Below, piece by piece: positions 1-10,537 of a DNA stretch of 64,000 bases. Location of the stretch: positions 124,001-188,000 of the forward strand of contig NZ_VJYZ01000018.1 of assembly GCF_007018965.1 (NCBI RefSeq), in the 5' to 3' direction. The stretch's first letter is position 1; each line of letters opens with the position of its first letter. A program made the translations under genes and the position numbers. Source of the stretch: Paracoccus marinus (GTDB taxonomy: Bacteria > Pseudomonadota > Alphaproteobacteria > Rhodobacterales > Rhodobacteraceae). The notes below the pieces were generated by a model. The model was given only the letters and a program-made list of their open reading frames with translations, made no database searches and was not told where the DNA came from.

Positions 1-69
1 GGGATCGGGCGGGCGTTCGTCACCGACGATGTGGATTTCACCGCGCTGCGGGCGGTGCTGGGGGGCTGA
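1..69 (+). CDS. C-terminal end of an unidentified protein (partial)
   Basis: An open frame runs from the first base to a TGA at 67-69, giving 22 residues ending in LRAVLGG. Its codon choice matches the neighbouring genes. It converges on pyrG with a gap of about 23 bases. The fragment is too short to place in a family, so no function is proposed; it could also be a chance frame. Confidence 0.5.
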   Translation, partial: GIGRAFVTDDVDFTALRAVLGG

Positions 70-92
70 ACGCTCCGCCGCTCCGGGACGCC

Positions 93-1739
93 TCAGACCA
101 TCCGTTCCAGGTCCTTCGCCGCGCGCACGAAGTCGCGGAACAGCGGCGCGGGGGCGAAGGGCTTGGACTTCAGTTCCGGGTGCGACTGCACGCCGATGAA
201 CCAGGGGTGGTCCTTGACCTCGACCACCTCGGGCAGCCGGCCGTCGGGCGACATGCCCGAGAACCACAGCCCGCACGCCTCGAGCGGCTCGCGGTAGCGC
301 GCGTCGATTTCATAGCGGTGGCGGTGACGGTCCTCCATCTCGGATGCGCCGTCATAGACCTCGCTGATCTTCGATCCGGGCGCGAGCGTCGCGGTGTAGG
401 ACCCCAGCCGCATGGTGCCGCCCTTGTCGTCGGTGATCTTGCGTTCGACCCGGCTGTTGCCCTGCACCCACTCCTTGAGGTGATAGACGACCGGGGTGAA
501 GCGTTCCTCGCCCGCCTCGTGGTCGAACTCTTCGGAGCCTGCGTCGGTGATGCCGGCGAGGTTCCGCGCCGCCTCGATCACCGCCATCTGCATGCCCAGG
601 CAGATGCCGAGATAGGGCACCTTGCGTTCGCGCGCGTATTTCGCGGCGGCGACCATCCCTTCGGTCCCGCGCTCGCCGAAACCACCGGGGACGAGGATCC
701 CGTGGAAGCCGTCGAGCAGGTGGACGCCGTCGGGCTGTTCCAGCTTTTCGGCATCGATCCATTCGGGGCGGACCCGGACGCGGTTGGCCATGCCGCCGTG
801 CGTCAGCGCCTCGGAGATGGATTTGTAGGCGTCCTCGAGCTGCGTGTACTTGCCGACGATGGCGACCCTGACCTCGCCCTCGGCGTTGGTCAGGCGGTCG
901 TTCACGTCTTCCCAGCGGCGCAGGTCGGGGCGGGGGGCGGGGCTGATCTGGAACGCGTCCAGCACCGCGCGGTCAAGGCCGACGCGGTGATAGGCCAAGG
1001 GCGCCTCGTAGATCGACTTGAGATCATAGGCGGGGATGACCGAATCCGGGCGGACGTTGCAGAACAGCGCGATCTTGGCGCGCTCGCGGTCCGGGATCGG
1101 GTGTTCGGACCGGCAGACCAGCACGTCCGGCTGCAAGCCGATCGAGCGCAGTTCCTTGACGCTGTGCTGGGTGGGCTTGGTCTTCAGCTCGCCCGACGCG
1201 GCAAGATACGGCATCAGCGTCAGGTGCATCAGGATGCACTGGCCGCGCGGGCGGTCCTGGCTGAACTGGCGGATCGCCTCGAAGAAGGGAAGGCCCTCGA
1301 TGTCGCCGACGGTGCCGCCGATCTCGCACAGCATGAAGTCGACCTCGTCCTCGCCGATGGCGAGGAAGTCCTTGATCTCGTTGGTGACGTGCGGGATCAC
1401 CTGGATCGTCTTGCCCAGGTATTCGCCGCGCCGTTCGCGTTCCAGCACGTTGGAATAGATCCGGCCCGCGCTGATCGTGTCGGTGCGCCGCGCGCTGACG
1501 CCGGTGAAGCGTTCGTAGTGGCCAAGGTCGAGGTCGGTTTCCGCCCCGTCGTCGGTGACGAAGACCTCGCCATGCTCGAACGGGCTCATCGTGCCGGGAT
1601 CGACGTTCAGATAGGGATCGAGCTTGCGAAGCCGCACGGTGAAGCCGCGCGCCTGCAACAGCGCGCCGAGCGCGGCCGAGGCGAGGCCCTTGCCCAGGGA
1701 TGACACCACGCCGCCGGTAATGAAGATGTAACGCGCCAT
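93..1739 (-). CDS. pyrG: CTP synthase
   Basis: Converts UTP to CTP using ATP and glutamine, the last step of pyrimidine nucleotide synthesis in the cytoplasm. The 548-residue product has the family length. The N-terminal amidoligase begins [18 protein letters not shown], with the P-loop in the first 20 residues. The C-terminal class I glutamine amidotransferase shows the nucleophile in GICLGMQ at about residue 380 and the His-Glu pair in [10 protein letters not shown] near the end. An in-frame open stretch extends upstream, but it is proline/arginine-rich noise antisense to secG, so the ATG at 1739 is chosen. It lies 151 bases downstream of secG on the same strand, a common alphaproteobacterial pair. 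Confidence 0.98.
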   Translation of the reverse strand: MARYIFITGGVVSSLGKGLASAALGALLQARGFTVRLRKLDPYLNVDPGTMSPFEHGEVFVTDDGAETDLDLGHYERFTGVSARRTDTISAGRIYSNVLERERRGEYLGKTIQVIPHVTNEIKDFLAIGEDEVDFMLCEIGGTVGDIEGLPFFEAIRQFSQDRPRGQCILMHLTLMPYLAASGELKTKPTQHSVKELRSIGLQPDVLVCRSEHPIPDRERAKIALFCNVRPDSVIPAYDLKSIYEAPLAYHRVGLDRAVLDAFQISPAPRPDLRRWEDVNDRLTNAEGEVRVAIVGKYTQLEDAYKSISEALTHGGMANRVRVRPEWIDAEKLEQPDGVHLLDGFHGILVPGGFGERGTEGMVAAAKYARERKVPYLGICLGMQMAVIEAARNLAGITDAGSEEFDHEAGEERFTPVVYHLKEWVQGNSRVERKITDDKGGTMRLGSYTATLAPGSKISEVYDGASEMEDRHRHRYEIDARYREPLEACGLWFSGMSPDGRLPEVVEVKDHPWFIGVQSHPELKSKPFAPAPLFRDFVRAAKDLERMV

Positions 1740-1856
1740 GCGGGCCCCCGTGATGTTGTCATTCAATGCAAACGCACGGTCCCGAAGACCGGCATCACGG
1801 GAGCCGAGCAATACCCGATTCTCCGCAATCCCGCAACGGACCGCGACAAATGTGGT

Positions 1857-1878
1857 GGGGGCGCCCGGAAGCGCCCTC
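1857..1878 (-). terminator. weak hairpin between secG and pyrG
   Basis: GGGCGC (1859-1864) pairs perfectly with GCGCCC (1871-1876), and one or two more pairs extend the stem. Read on the minus strand, the hairpin lies just after the secG stop. The following T run is poor (ATTTG), so it would at most attenuate transcription into pyrG. Confidence 0.3.
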
Positions 1879-1890
1879 AAGCTGTGGTGT

Positions 1891-2478
1891 TCAGTTCGTG
1901 GGCGGCGTGACGGGTGCCGCAGGGGTCTGGGTCGGGGCGGCGACGGGGGCGGGCGAGACGGGTGCAGGCGTGACGGGCGCAGGCGAGGCGGGCGCGGGTG
2001 TCGCGGGAACAGCCGTGGCGGGCGCAGCCGTCTCAGCGGCCGGCGCGGCCGGCGCGGCCGGGACGACCGGCTGGGTGGTCGCGGGCGTATCGGCAGCCGG
2101 GGCGCTGGACGCCGCGGGCGGCACGATCGGCTGGCCCACGCCGGGCGGGGGCGCGTATTCGGGCAGCGCCGGCAGGCCCTCGGGCGTGTTGTCGGTGGTG
2201 CCGGTCGTGGCGTCGGCCGGCGCGATCCGGTCGAGGACCGATCCCGTGCCCGAGTTCCGGGCCGCAATCACGGTGAGCGCGATGGATGTCACAAGAAAGC
2301 CCGCAGCCAGCAGCCAGGTCGCGCGGGTCAGCGCGTTCGCGGCCTGCCGGCCGGTCATCACGCCGCCGCCGGTGCCGCCGCCGAGGCCAAGGCCGCCGCC
2401 TTCGGAACGCTGCAGCAGGACGACGCCGATCAGCAGCACGGCGAGGATCAGATGCACGGTAAGGACGACGTTCTGCAC
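1891..2478 (-). CDS. secG: preprotein translocase subunit SecG with long Pro/Ala tail
   Basis: SecG is the accessory subunit of the SecYEG protein export channel in the inner membrane. The first 75 residues show the family pattern: a first membrane helix ([20 protein letters not shown]), the Gly-rich loop with [13 protein letters not shown], and a second helix ([19 protein letters not shown]). At 195 residues it is much longer than the usual 75-130. The excess is a low-complexity C-terminal tail of Pro, Ala, Val and Thr from about residue 95. It is transcribed toward pyrG, and a good promoter precedes it. Confidence 0.93.
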   Translation of the reverse strand: MQNVVLTVHLILAVLLIGVVLLQRSEGGGLGLGGGTGGGVMTGRQAANALTRATWLLAAGFLVTSIALTVIAARNSGTGSVLDRIAPADATTGTTDNTPEGLPALPEYAPPPGVGQPIVPPAASSAPAADTPATTQPVVPAAPAAPAAETAAPATAVPATPAPASPAPVTPAPVSPAPVAAPTQTPAAPVTPPTN

Positions 2479-2510
2479 GGGGTGGCCTTTCTCGTCTCGC
2501 GGGACGCGCC

Positions 2511-2539
2511 TTACTAGTCACGCGCGGGGATGTTGGCAA
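2511..2539 (-). promoter_or_regulatory. probable secG promoter
   Basis: On the minus strand a -35 TTGCCA (2539-2534) and a -10 TAGTAA (2516-2511) are separated by exactly 17 bases. The start of transcription would fall about 25-30 bases upstream of the secG ATG at 2478. This is inferred from spacing and similarity to the housekeeping consensus only. Confidence 0.5.
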
Positions 2540-2584
2540 GCAAGGCCGACACGGTGGGCGCCCGTGCGCCGGGGCCGCAGGCCA

Positions 2585-2612
2585 GCGCCCGCAAACCCGC
2601 GCCCGCAAACCC
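2585..2612. repeat. perfect 14-bp tandem repeat, two copies
   Basis: GCGCCCGCAAACCC occurs twice in direct tandem (2585-2598 and 2599-2612), starting a third time as GCGCGGG. It lies just past the hisA stop in the hisA-secG gap. No function is evident; it looks like a small slippage repeat. Confidence 0.6.
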
Positions 2613-2624
2613 GCGCGGGGCCCG

Positions 2625-3341
2625 TCAGGCCAGCGCCGCCAGCGCCTGACCCAGGTCCAGCGCGCCGTCATAAAGCGCGCGGCCCGAAATCGCCCCCGCG
2701 ATCCCGCCCGCATCGCGCAGCGCGATCAGGTCGTCAAGCGACGACACCCCGCCCGAGGCGATGATCGGCACGCTGACCGCGCGCGCAAGCGCCTCGGTCG
2801 CGGCGACGTTCGGGCCCTGCATCGCCCCGTCGCGGTCGATGTCGGTATAGACGATCGCGGCCACGCCCGCGTCCTCGAACCGGCGGGCGAGGTCGGTCGC
2901 GGTGACCTCGGTCTGCTCGGCCCAGCCGCGCGTTGCGACCCGGCCGCCGCGGGCGTCGATGCCGACGGCGATGCGGCCTGGAAAGGCGGCCGCCGCCTCG
3001 GCCACCAGCGAAGGGTCCTCGACCGCCACGGTGCCAAGGATCACGCGCGTGACGCCCCGGTCCAGCCAGCCCTCGATCGTATCCATGTCGCGGATCCCGC
3101 CGCCAAGCTGCACCGGCACCTCGACCGCCTGCAGGATCGCCTGCACCGCGTCGCCGTTGACGGGGCGTCCGGCGAAGGCGCCGTTCAGGTCCACCAGGTG
3201 AAGCCATTCGGCCCCCGCGCCCGCGAACGCCGCCGCCTGCGCCGCCGGATCGGTGCCGAACACGGTCGCCGCATCCATGTCGCCGCGCAGCAAGCGGACG
3301 CAGGCCCCGTCCTTGAGGTCGATTGCGGGATAAAGGATCAT
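2625..3341 (-). CDS. hisA: ProFAR isomerase (HisA)
   Basis: 1-(5-phosphoribosyl)-5-[(5-phosphoribosylamino)methylideneamino]imidazole-4-carboxamide isomerase, step 4 of histidine biosynthesis, a cytoplasmic TIM barrel. The 238 residues match the family length. The catalytic Asp is in the N-terminal YPAIDLKDG and the second Asp in [14 protein letters not shown]. Phosphate-binding loops are visible in QLGGGIRD and ASGGVSS. The ATG at 3341 has AAGGAG eight bases upstream. It stands alone: no hisH, hisF, hisE or hisB lies on either side, whereas these usually cluster with hisA in relatives. Confidence 0.96.
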   Translation of the reverse strand: MILYPAIDLKDGACVRLLRGDMDAATVFGTDPAAQAAAFAGAGAEWLHLVDLNGAFAGRPVNGDAVQAILQAVEVPVQLGGGIRDMDTIEGWLDRGVTRVILGTVAVEDPSLVAEAAAAFPGRIAVGIDARGGRVATRGWAEQTEVTATDLARRFEDAGVAAIVYTDIDRDGAMQGPNVAATEALARAVSVPIIASGGVSSLDDLIALRDAGGIAGAISGRALYDGALDLGQALAALA

Positions 3342-3566
3342 CCTTCGGCTCCTTCCATGCGCCGGGACCGCCCGGCCGTTCGCGCCGCCAGCAGGGCGTA
3401 TGTCACAGCGCGGGCGGCGGGGAAAGCCGCGCGCAGGGCGGGGGGCCGCCCGTGAACCCGCACGCGAACCCGCATGTGGCCCGAAACCCCGACCCTACGT
3501 CACGCTTGCGAGAATCGCCTTCGACGCGGCTGAATCGGCCCCAGCTTTCCAGGGAGGGGAAACTTC

Positions 3567-3953
3567 ATGAAGACTTTTGCGCTCGCCACCGCCTTTGCGC
3601 TGATGGCCTCGGCCGCGATGGCCGCCGACCCGATCGAGGGGATGTGGCAGACCCAGGCCGACGAGGGGGCGCTGGCCATCGTCAGCATCGCGCCCTGCGG
3701 TGGCGCGTTCTGCGGCACCATCGTCAAGTCCTACAAGGACGGGGCGGAATACGCGTCCCCCAACGTCGGCAAGCAGATCGTGCGGAGCATGAAGGCGACC
3801 GGCGACGGCAACTACGAGGGCCAGGTGTGGCGGCCCGCCAACGACAAGGTCTACAACGGCAAGGCCTCGGTCGCGGGCACCACGATGAAGCTGTCGGGCT
3901 GCGTCGCGGGCGGGCTGATCTGCAAGGCGCAGACCTGGACCAAGCTGAAATAG
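3567..3953 (+). CDS. DUF2147 family periplasmic protein
   Basis: The 128-residue product has a clear signal peptide (MKTFALATAFALMASAAMAA) with cleavage after AMA. The mature part has the DUF2147 pattern: an early GMWQT motif, two cysteine pairs (PCGGAFCG and GCVAGGLIC), a VWRP-type strand and a final W-T-K-L. The family is thought to fold as a small periplasmic beta-barrel, possibly ligand-binding, but its role is unknown. The start is set by AGGGAGGGG 6-14 bases upstream of the ATG. It is a single-gene unit followed directly by a strong terminator. Confidence 0.88.
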   Translation: MKTFALATAFALMASAAMAADPIEGMWQTQADEGALAIVSIAPCGGAFCGTIVKSYKDGAEYASPNVGKQIVRSMKATGDGNYEGQVWRPANDKVYNGKASVAGTTMKLSGCVAGGLICKAQTWTKLK

Positions 3954-3981
3954 GCTGCCGGCCCTCGGGCGAACAGGAACG

Positions 3982-4009
3982 CCCCGCCGGTCGCCCCGGC
4001 GGGGTTTTT
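3982..4009 (+). terminator. Rho-independent terminator
   Basis: A perfect 9-bp stem, CCCCGCCGG (3982-3990) with CCGGCGGGG (3996-4004), has a 5-base loop and is followed by TTTTT. It ends transcription of the DUF2147 gene and may also insulate it from edd, which stops at 4012 on the other strand. Confidence 0.85.
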
Positions 4010-4011
4010 CG

Positions 4012-5814
4012 TCAGCGGACCGCGATGCCCGCGCCTTCGTCCGCGGGCCCGACATGGGCGCGGAAGGCGGCGAACAGCTCGCGCCCCATGCCGTGCGCGC
4101 TGGCATCGGGGTCGTAGGTCGCTGGCGTGCGGTCGGCGAAGTCGGGTTCAAGGCATTCCAGCGTGCCCGCGACCGCGTCCACCCGCACAAGATCGCCGTC
4201 GCGCAGCCGCGCCAGCGGGCCGCCGGTCGCCGCCTCGGGCGTGACGTGGATGGCGGCGGGCACCTTGCCCGACGCGCCCGACATCCGCCCGTCGGTCACC
4301 AGCGCGACCCGCAGGCCGCGATCCAGCAGGACCGACAGCGTCGGCGTCAGGCTGTGCAGTTCGGGCATCCCGTTCGCGCGCGGCCCCTGGAAGCGGACGA
4401 CGACCACCGTGTCTTGGGTGAACTCGCCCGCCTGGAACGCCGCCTTGACCCGGTTCTGGTCGTCGAAGACGCGGACCCGCGCCTCGACCACGTGCAGGTC
4501 GGGCTTGACCGCCGACACCTTGATGACGGCGCGGCCAAGGTTCCCGGTCAGCATATGCAGCCCGCCGGTCGCCGCGAACGGGTCGGCCGCCGGGCGCACG
4601 ATCTTGTCGTTCAGGCTGGCGCGCGGGCCGTCCACCCACGCGATGCCCGCGTCGGTCAGCCGCGGCTCGGTCGCGTAGCGGCCAAGGCCCTGGCCCATGA
4701 CGGTTGTCACGTCCTCGTGCAGCAGCCCCGCCGACAGAAGCTGCCCGACCAGATAGGCAAGCCCGCCCGCCGCGTGGAAGTGGTTCACGTCGGCCAGCCC
4801 GTTGGGATAGACCCGCGCCAGTAGCGGCGTCACCTGGCTGAGGTCGTGGAAATCCTGCAGGTCCAGCACGATCCCCGCCGCCCGCGCCATCGCGGGCAGG
4901 TGGATGATGTGGTTGGTGGACCCGCCGGTCGCCATTAGCCCGACCATCCCGTTGACGAAGGCGCGTTCGTCCAGGATCGCGCTGACGGGGGTGTAGTCGT
5001 TGCCCAGCCGGGTAATCTGCGCCGCGCGCGTCACGCCCGCGACCGTCAGCGCGTCGCGCATCGGCGTATTGGGGTTCACGAAGCTCGCGCCGGGCAGGTG
5101 CAGGCCCATGAACTCCATCAGCATCTGGTTGCTGTTGGCGGTGCCGTAGAAGGTGCAGGTGCCAGGCGAATGGTACGAGGCCATCTCGGCCTCCATCAGC
5201 TTGTCGCGGCCGACGCGGCCGGCGGCGAAATCCTCGCGCACGCGGGCCTTTTCGTCGTTGGGCAAGCCCGAGGGCATCGGCCCGCCCGGCAGGAACACCG
5301 CCGGGACATGGCCGAAGGTCGCGGCGGCGATGACGAGGCCGGGCACGATCTTGTCGCAGATCCCGAGCCATACGGCCGCGTCGAACGTGTCGTGCGACAT
5401 CGCGACCCCCGCCGCCATCGCGATCACGTCGCGGGAAAACAGCGAAAGCTCCATCCCCGCGCGCCCTTGCGTGACACCGTCGCACATCGCGGGCACGCCG
5501 CCCGCCACCTGGGCCGTGGCGCCCGCGGCATGCGCGGTGCGGCGGATCAGCGCGGGATACGTCTCGTACGGCTGATGCGCCGACAGCATGTCGTTATAGG
5601 CGGTGACGATGCCGATGTTGGGGCGCGCGGTCATCGCCATGTCGGCCTTGTCGTCCATGGCGGCATAGGCGTGGGCCTGGTTGCCGCAGCTCAGATGGGC
5701 GCGGCGGGGACCGTCCTCGGCAGAGCGGGCGATGGTGTCGAGATAGACGGCGCGGCGGTCGGCCGAGCGTTCGCGGATGCGGTCGGTGACGCGGGCGATG
5801 GTGTCGTTGAGCAT
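4012..5814 (-). CDS. edd: phosphogluconate dehydratase (Entner-Doudoroff)
   Basis: Dehydrates 6-phosphogluconate to 2-keto-3-deoxy-6-phosphogluconate, the first committed step of the Entner-Doudoroff pathway. The 600-residue product has the full length of the IlvD/Edd family. The conserved iron-sulfur cysteine regions are visible in [19 protein letters not shown] and [15 protein letters not shown]. The C-terminal part has [18 protein letters not shown] and HGMGRELF, which point to Edd rather than IlvD. No eda or zwf neighbour is present in the window, so control rests on its own promoter, which carries a GntR/LacI-like inverted repeat. Confidence 0.95.
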   Translation of the reverse strand: MLNDTIARVTDRIRERSADRRAVYLDTIARSAEDGPRRAHLSCGNQAHAYAAMDDKADMAMTARPNIGIVTAYNDMLSAHQPYETYPALIRRTAHAAGATAQVAGGVPAMCDGVTQGRAGMELSLFSRDVIAMAAGVAMSHDTFDAAVWLGICDKIVPGLVIAAATFGHVPAVFLPGGPMPSGLPNDEKARVREDFAAGRVGRDKLMEAEMASYHSPGTCTFYGTANSNQMLMEFMGLHLPGASFVNPNTPMRDALTVAGVTRAAQITRLGNDYTPVSAILDERAFVNGMVGLMATGGSTNHIIHLPAMARAAGIVLDLQDFHDLSQVTPLLARVYPNGLADVNHFHAAGGLAYLVGQLLSAGLLHEDVTTVMGQGLGRYATEPRLTDAGIAWVDGPRASLNDKIVRPAADPFAATGGLHMLTGNLGRAVIKVSAVKPDLHVVEARVRVFDDQNRVKAAFQAGEFTQDTVVVVRFQGPRANGMPELHSLTPTLSVLLDRGLRVALVTDGRMSGASGKVPAAIHVTPEAATGGPLARLRDGDLVRVDAVAGTLECLEPDFADRTPATYDPDASAHGMGRELFAAFRAHVGPADEGAGIAVR

Positions 5815-5843
5815 GGCGGTTCCCCTTCGTGGGCGCTGTGCAA

Positions 5844-5872
5844 GACATAGGTCGTTAGCGATAACGGCGCAA
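5844..5872 (-). promoter_or_regulatory. probable edd promoter
   Basis: On the minus strand -35 TTGCGC (5872-5867) and -10 TATGTC (5849-5844) are exactly 17 bases apart. The start of transcription would be about 20 bases upstream of the edd ATG (5814). The spacer is almost entirely filled by an inverted repeat, annotated separately. Confidence 0.55.
5853..5866. promoter_or_regulatory. candidate GntR/LacI-family operator in the edd promoter
   Basis: CGTTA-GCGA-TAACG is a perfect 5-bp inverted repeat with a 4-base centre, sitting between the -35 and -10 boxes of the edd promoter. Its GTTA-N4-TAAC core matches the known E. coli GntR operator pattern (ATGTTA-N4-TAACAT), and GntR controls edd there. 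The match is seen; the regulator and gluconate response are inferred. Confidence 0.5.
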
Positions 5873-5981
5873 TGCGGGGGGGTGGCGGGTTTCCCGCATC
5901 GAACGACCCCGCTACCGTTCCGGGCCGGGCGGAATCATGGTATCGTCAGGTCCAACCGGTCCGTTGATTCCAGGAGCTTCG

Positions 5982-7220
5982 ATGCGCCCGCGTTTTCCTG
6001 CGGCGTTTATCGCCGCCGCGCTGTTCGCTGCCGCCGTCACCGCCGGTCCCGCCGCCGCCGAAATGCGGCAGTTCGGCGGGCTGATCTTTCCGGTGCCGCC
6101 GCAGTTCGACGATCCCGTAGGGACCGACCCGTCGCAGCGGGCGATGTGGTCGAACCTTCCCGACGACCGCTGCGAATACTGCCGCATCCTGATCGGCCCC
6201 GAGGCGAAAGCCAGCGGTTCGATCTCGCGCTGGCTGGACCAGAACCGCGAGGCGTTCGTGGATGAGGACGAGCGCGGCGATTTCAAGGTCGGCAAGCCCG
6301 CGACGAATACCCCCCTCGGCAAGCGCGACGCGGCGATGCTGGCTCAGTCCGACGGGTCCGACATGCAGGTTCTGGTCGCGATCGAGGCGGGCGGGCGGTT
6401 CCACCTTCTGGGTTTCGACGGCGACGGCGGCGACGAGGACGAGCTGGCGGAAACCGGCGCCGTCCTGACCGAGACGTTCCTGCCGTGGCTTGCGACCCTG
6501 CGGTTCAGGGCCGAAGGCGCGCCCAGCCTGCTGCCCGAACCCGTCGCGGGCGGGATGGAGGGGCTTTGGTGGGGATGGCGGTCGGACGTGACGCTGGGCA
6601 CCGACATGATGATGAAAACCCAGAACAGCTATCGCACCGTGACCTTCTGGCCCGACGGCACCTTCTATGACGGAACCCCGCCGCTGGGTCTGGCCCCGCC
6701 CGACCGCGCGGCGCTGGATGCCGGGCGCGACACCGACTGGGGCAACTATGTCCGGCAGGGCGACGGCATGGTCCTGACCTATGCCGACGGCCGCACCGAA
6801 AAGGCTGCCCGCGAGGGGGACGGCTGGACGACCGGCGACTACACCCTGAACCGGGTCGAGCCGCTGCCGGACGGGACGCGCATCGACGGGCGTATCTCGT
6901 GGATCAGCTTCTCCGGCTTTGCGCCGGGCACCGGGATGACGGGCGGGGCGGGTGGCGGCGGCGAGACCGTGTTCCACCCCGACGGCCGCTACGAGGGGTC
7001 GAGCTTCGGCACCGCCTTCGGCAGCTTCGCCGAGGGCGGCGGCTTTTCGGTCGGGGGCGGCGACGACGCGGCCGGCGGACGCTACGAGGTCCGCGACGGG
7101 CTGCTGGTCTTTGCCCCGCAGAAGGGCAAGGCCGAACGCGCGGTGCTGGCCTTCAGCGCCGATGACAGCGTGATGCTGGGCACCGACTTCCTCGAAGGGT
7201 CGGTCAGCCCCCCGCGCTGA
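5982..7220 (+). CDS. exported protein of unknown function
   Basis: I do not recognise this 412-residue protein. A signal peptide is clear (hydrophobic [20 protein letters not shown], cut before EMRQ). The mature part has an acidic N-terminal half with a single CEYC motif near residue 65. The C-terminal part, from about residue 190, reads as repeated strand-turn units: a short text with WPDGTFYDG, a second with [13 protein letters not shown], and a glycine-rich stretch (residues 320-365). This resembles lipocalin-like beta-barrels that track how a signal changes with a cofactor, but no family is claimed. The ATG at 5982 has AGGAG six bases upstream; an in-frame ATG at 5937 lacks one. Confidence 0.8.
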   Translation: MRPRFPAAFIAAALFAAAVTAGPAAAEMRQFGGLIFPVPPQFDDPVGTDPSQRAMWSNLPDDRCEYCRILIGPEAKASGSISRWLDQNREAFVDEDERGDFKVGKPATNTPLGKRDAAMLAQSDGSDMQVLVAIEAGGRFHLLGFDGDGGDEDELAETGAVLTETFLPWLATLRFRAEGAPSLLPEPVAGGMEGLWWGWRSDVTLGTDMMMKTQNSYRTVTFWPDGTFYDGTPPLGLAPPDRAALDAGRDTDWGNYVRQGDGMVLTYADGRTEKAAREGDGWTTGDYTLNRVEPLPDGTRIDGRISWISFSGFAPGTGMTGGAGGGGETVFHPDGRYEGSSFGTAFGSFAEGGGFSVGGGDDAAGGRYEVRDGLLVFAPQKGKAERAVLAFSADDSVMLGTDFLEGSVSPPR

Positions 7221-7299
7221 CGCCCCGTTCCGAAGCGCCGCCTTTCCCCTTGGGCGCAACGACGCTATACCCGCCGCGAAACCGAGCAGGGAATGTGGA

Positions 7300-8592
<1,293 letters not shown>

Positions 8593-8601
8593 GGCGCGGG
8601 G

Positions 8602-8808
8602 ATGGACCAAGGACCCCGCAAGGGCTGGGCGCTGTTTTTGCTGGTGGTGTGGCTGCCGGTCTATCTGGTCGCCGCGTGGTGGGTGCTGAACTGGGTCTAT
8701 GACCGATGGGGGCGGTTGCCGATGTGGGTGGAACTGCCGCTCTACGTCGCGCTGGCGTTCCTGTGGGCGATTCCGTTCCGCAAGGTCTTTCACGGCACCG
8801 GCAAGTGA
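8602..8808 (+). CDS. DUF2842-like small membrane protein
   Basis: A 68-residue inner membrane protein with two predicted helices (WALFLLVVWLPVYLVAAWWVLNW shape, and LPLYVALAFLWAIPF) and a basic C-terminus. Size, the two-helix layout and the aromatic-rich end (LAFLWAIPF followed by a short polar tail) fit DUF2842, an alphaproteobacterial family of unknown role. It starts nine bases after purA and overlaps the next gene by four bases, so it is co-transcribed with both. Confidence 0.75.
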   Translation: MDQGPRKGWALFLLVVWLPVYLVAAWWVLNWVYDRWGRLPMWVELPLYVALAFLWAIPFRKVFHGTGK

Positions 8809-9464
8809 CCCCCGTCATCCGCACCGCGGCCGGCGTCACGCTGATCGGCGGGGGCGACGTGGCGGCGGATGACGTGGCCGCGGCCCACGAGATCGCGCCG
8901 ATGGTGATGGCGGCCGACAGCGGCGCCGACAGGGCGCTGGCGCTGGGGCTGATGCCCGACGCGGTCGTGGGCGACTTCGACAGCATCGGCGGTGCGGCGC
9001 GGGCGGCGATCCCGGCCGAGCGCCTGCACCGGGTCGCCGAACAGAACAGCACCGATTTCGACAAGTGCCTGCGCAACATCGACGCGGGCTTCGTGCTTGC
9101 GCTGGGCTTCGCCGGACCGCGTCTGGATCACGCGCTGGCGGTGATGTCCACGCTTTGCCGCAGGTCGGGCCCGCCCTGCCTGGTGATCGGGGCGGCGGAC
9201 GTGGTGTTCGCCGCGCCGCCCCGGCTGGCGCTGGACCTGCCCGCCGGGACGCGGGTGTCGCTGATGCCCTTCGGCCCGGTCGCGGGAACGAGCGACGGGC
9301 TGCGCTGGCCCATCGACGGCGTGGCGCTGTCCCCGGTCGAACGGGTCGGCACCTCGAACGAGGCGACCGGGCCGGTGCGGCTGGCGCTTGACGGCCCGTG
9401 CCTCGTCATCCTGCCGAAGGCGCATCTGCGGGTGGCGCTCGCGGCGATCGCCCCGCCGCGATGA
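8805..9464 (+). CDS. thiamine pyrophosphokinase
   Basis: Transfers pyrophosphate from ATP to thiamine to give thiamine diphosphate. The family signatures are present: a Gly-rich start (LIGGGDV), AADSGADRAL, VVGDFDSIG, then the QNSTDFDKCL block and LGFAGPRLDHALA, all within the first 120 residues. The C-terminal half is the shorter beta domain that binds thiamine. The GTG at 8805 is chosen because it overlaps the preceding stop as GTGA and gives the expected length of 219 residues; there is no ATG nearby in frame. Substrate is inferred from family membership only. Confidence 0.9.
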   Translation: MTPVIRTAAGVTLIGGGDVAADDVAAAHEIAPMVMAADSGADRALALGLMPDAVVGDFDSIGGAARAAIPAERLHRVAEQNSTDFDKCLRNIDAGFVLALGFAGPRLDHALAVMSTLCRRSGPPCLVIGAADVVFAAPPRLALDLPAGTRVSLMPFGPVAGTSDGLRWPIDGVALSPVERVGTSNEATGPVRLALDGPCLVILPKAHLRVALAAIAPPR

Positions 9465-9466
9465 AG

Positions 9467-9493
9467 AAGGGCGCCGTGAGGGGCGCCCTTTTT
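9467..9493 (+). terminator. Rho-independent terminator after the purA operon
   Basis: AAGGGCGCC (9467-9475) pairs with GGCGCCCTT (9482-9490) around a 6-base loop and continues into TTT. It lies three bases after the thiamine pyrophosphokinase stop, and between genes that converge there, so it may serve the minus-strand permease gene as well. Confidence 0.85.
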
Positions 9494-9517
9494 CCGGTCC
9501 TCAGCGGCCCAAGGCTC

Positions 9518-10537
9518 TCAGCGGCCCCGGATCCGGGGGTCCATCGCGTCGCGCAGGCCGTCGCCGATGTAGTTCACGGTCAGCACCGTCAGCGAGATGA
9601 ACACGCCCGGCAGGATGACCCGCCACGGATACATCTGCATCTGCTCGATCGCGTCGTAAAGCAGCCGGCCCCAGGTCGGGAAGTCGGGCGGAAAACCCAG
9701 GCCCAGGAACGACAGCGCCGATTCCGTGATGATCGCGGTGGCGATCCCCAGCGTCGCCGCCACCATGATGGGCGACAGCACGTTGGGCAGGATGTGGCGC
9801 GTCATCATCCGCAGGTTCGGCGTGCCGATGGATCGGGCGGCAAGGATGAACTCGCGTTCCTTCAGGCCCAGCACGTCGCCCCGCACGATCCGCGCGGCCT
9901 GCATCCAGCTGGTCGCGCCGATCGCCGACACGATCAGGACGAAGGTTCCCAGTCCCGGGCCCATCGCCTGGCCCAGCGGCTCGCGGAACAGCGTCACCAT
10001 CAGCAGCAGAAGCGGCAGCAGGGGCAGCGCCAGGAACAGCTCGGTCATCCGCATCAGGGGCGCGTCGAGCCGGCGGAAGAAACCCGACAGGATCCCGATC
10101 ACGGTGCCCAGCGTCACCGCGATCAGCATCGCGGTCAGCCCAACGGCGAGCGATACCTGCCCACCCTTCATCAGCCGCGCCAGCATGTCGCGGCCCAGCT
10201 GGTCGGTGCCCAGCGGATGCGCGGCGCTGAAGCCCTTGTTGCGCGCGCGGATGTCCACGAACGTCGCGTCGATGGTCCAGATGTAGGGTCCGACCGTCAC
10301 GAACAACACGATCGCGGCGAACAGGACCAGCGCCACCATCGCTCCCCGGTGGCGCCGGAACTGGCGCCACACGTCGCGCCACTGGCTGCGGCTTGCGGGC
10401 GTGAGGTTGGGGGCGGCCGCGACCGCTGCGGGATCGCCCGCGGGCAGCAGGGCGCCGCCGGGACCGGCGGCCGCGGTGGCGGCGCTGTCGCGGATCAGCT
10501 CGGCGCTGCGAAGGGCGTCGTGAGGGTTCTCAGTCAT
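9518..10537 (-). CDS. ABC oligopeptide-type transporter permease (DppC/OppC family)
   Basis: Inner membrane permease of a peptide/nickel-type ABC importer, 339 residues. A hydrophilic N-terminal segment of about 65 residues leads to a first helix (GAMVALVLFAAIVLFVTVGP), a periplasmic loop with HPLGTDQLGRDMLARLMKG, and five further helices. The ATPase-contact EAA-type loop is in the REFILAARSIGTPNLRMM region (near residue 240), and FLGLGFPPDFPTWGRLL is typical of OppC/DppC. It overlaps the partner permease gene by eight bases; the two clearly form one pair. Confidence 0.93.
   Translation of the reverse strand: MTENPHDALRSAELIRDSAATAAAGPGGALLPAGDPAAVAAAPNLTPASRSQWRDVWRQFRRHRGAMVALVLFAAIVLFVTVGPYIWTIDATFVDIRARNKGFSAAHPLGTDQLGRDMLARLMKGGQVSLAVGLTAMLIAVTLGTVIGILSGFFRRLDAPLMRMTELFLALPLLPLLLLMVTLFREPLGQAMGPGLGTFVLIVSAIGATSWMQAARIVRGDVLGLKEREFILAARSIGTPNLRMMTRHILPNVLSPIMVAATLGIATAIITESALSFLGLGFPPDFPTWGRLLYDAIEQMQMYPWRVILPGVFISLTVLTVNYIGDGLRDAMDPRIRGR

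Noticed and set aside
8706-8804. Upstream extension of the thiamine pyrophosphokinase frame
   Set aside because: It lies inside the DUF2842-like gene in another frame and has no family similarity; the GTG overlap at 8805 gives the standard N-terminus.
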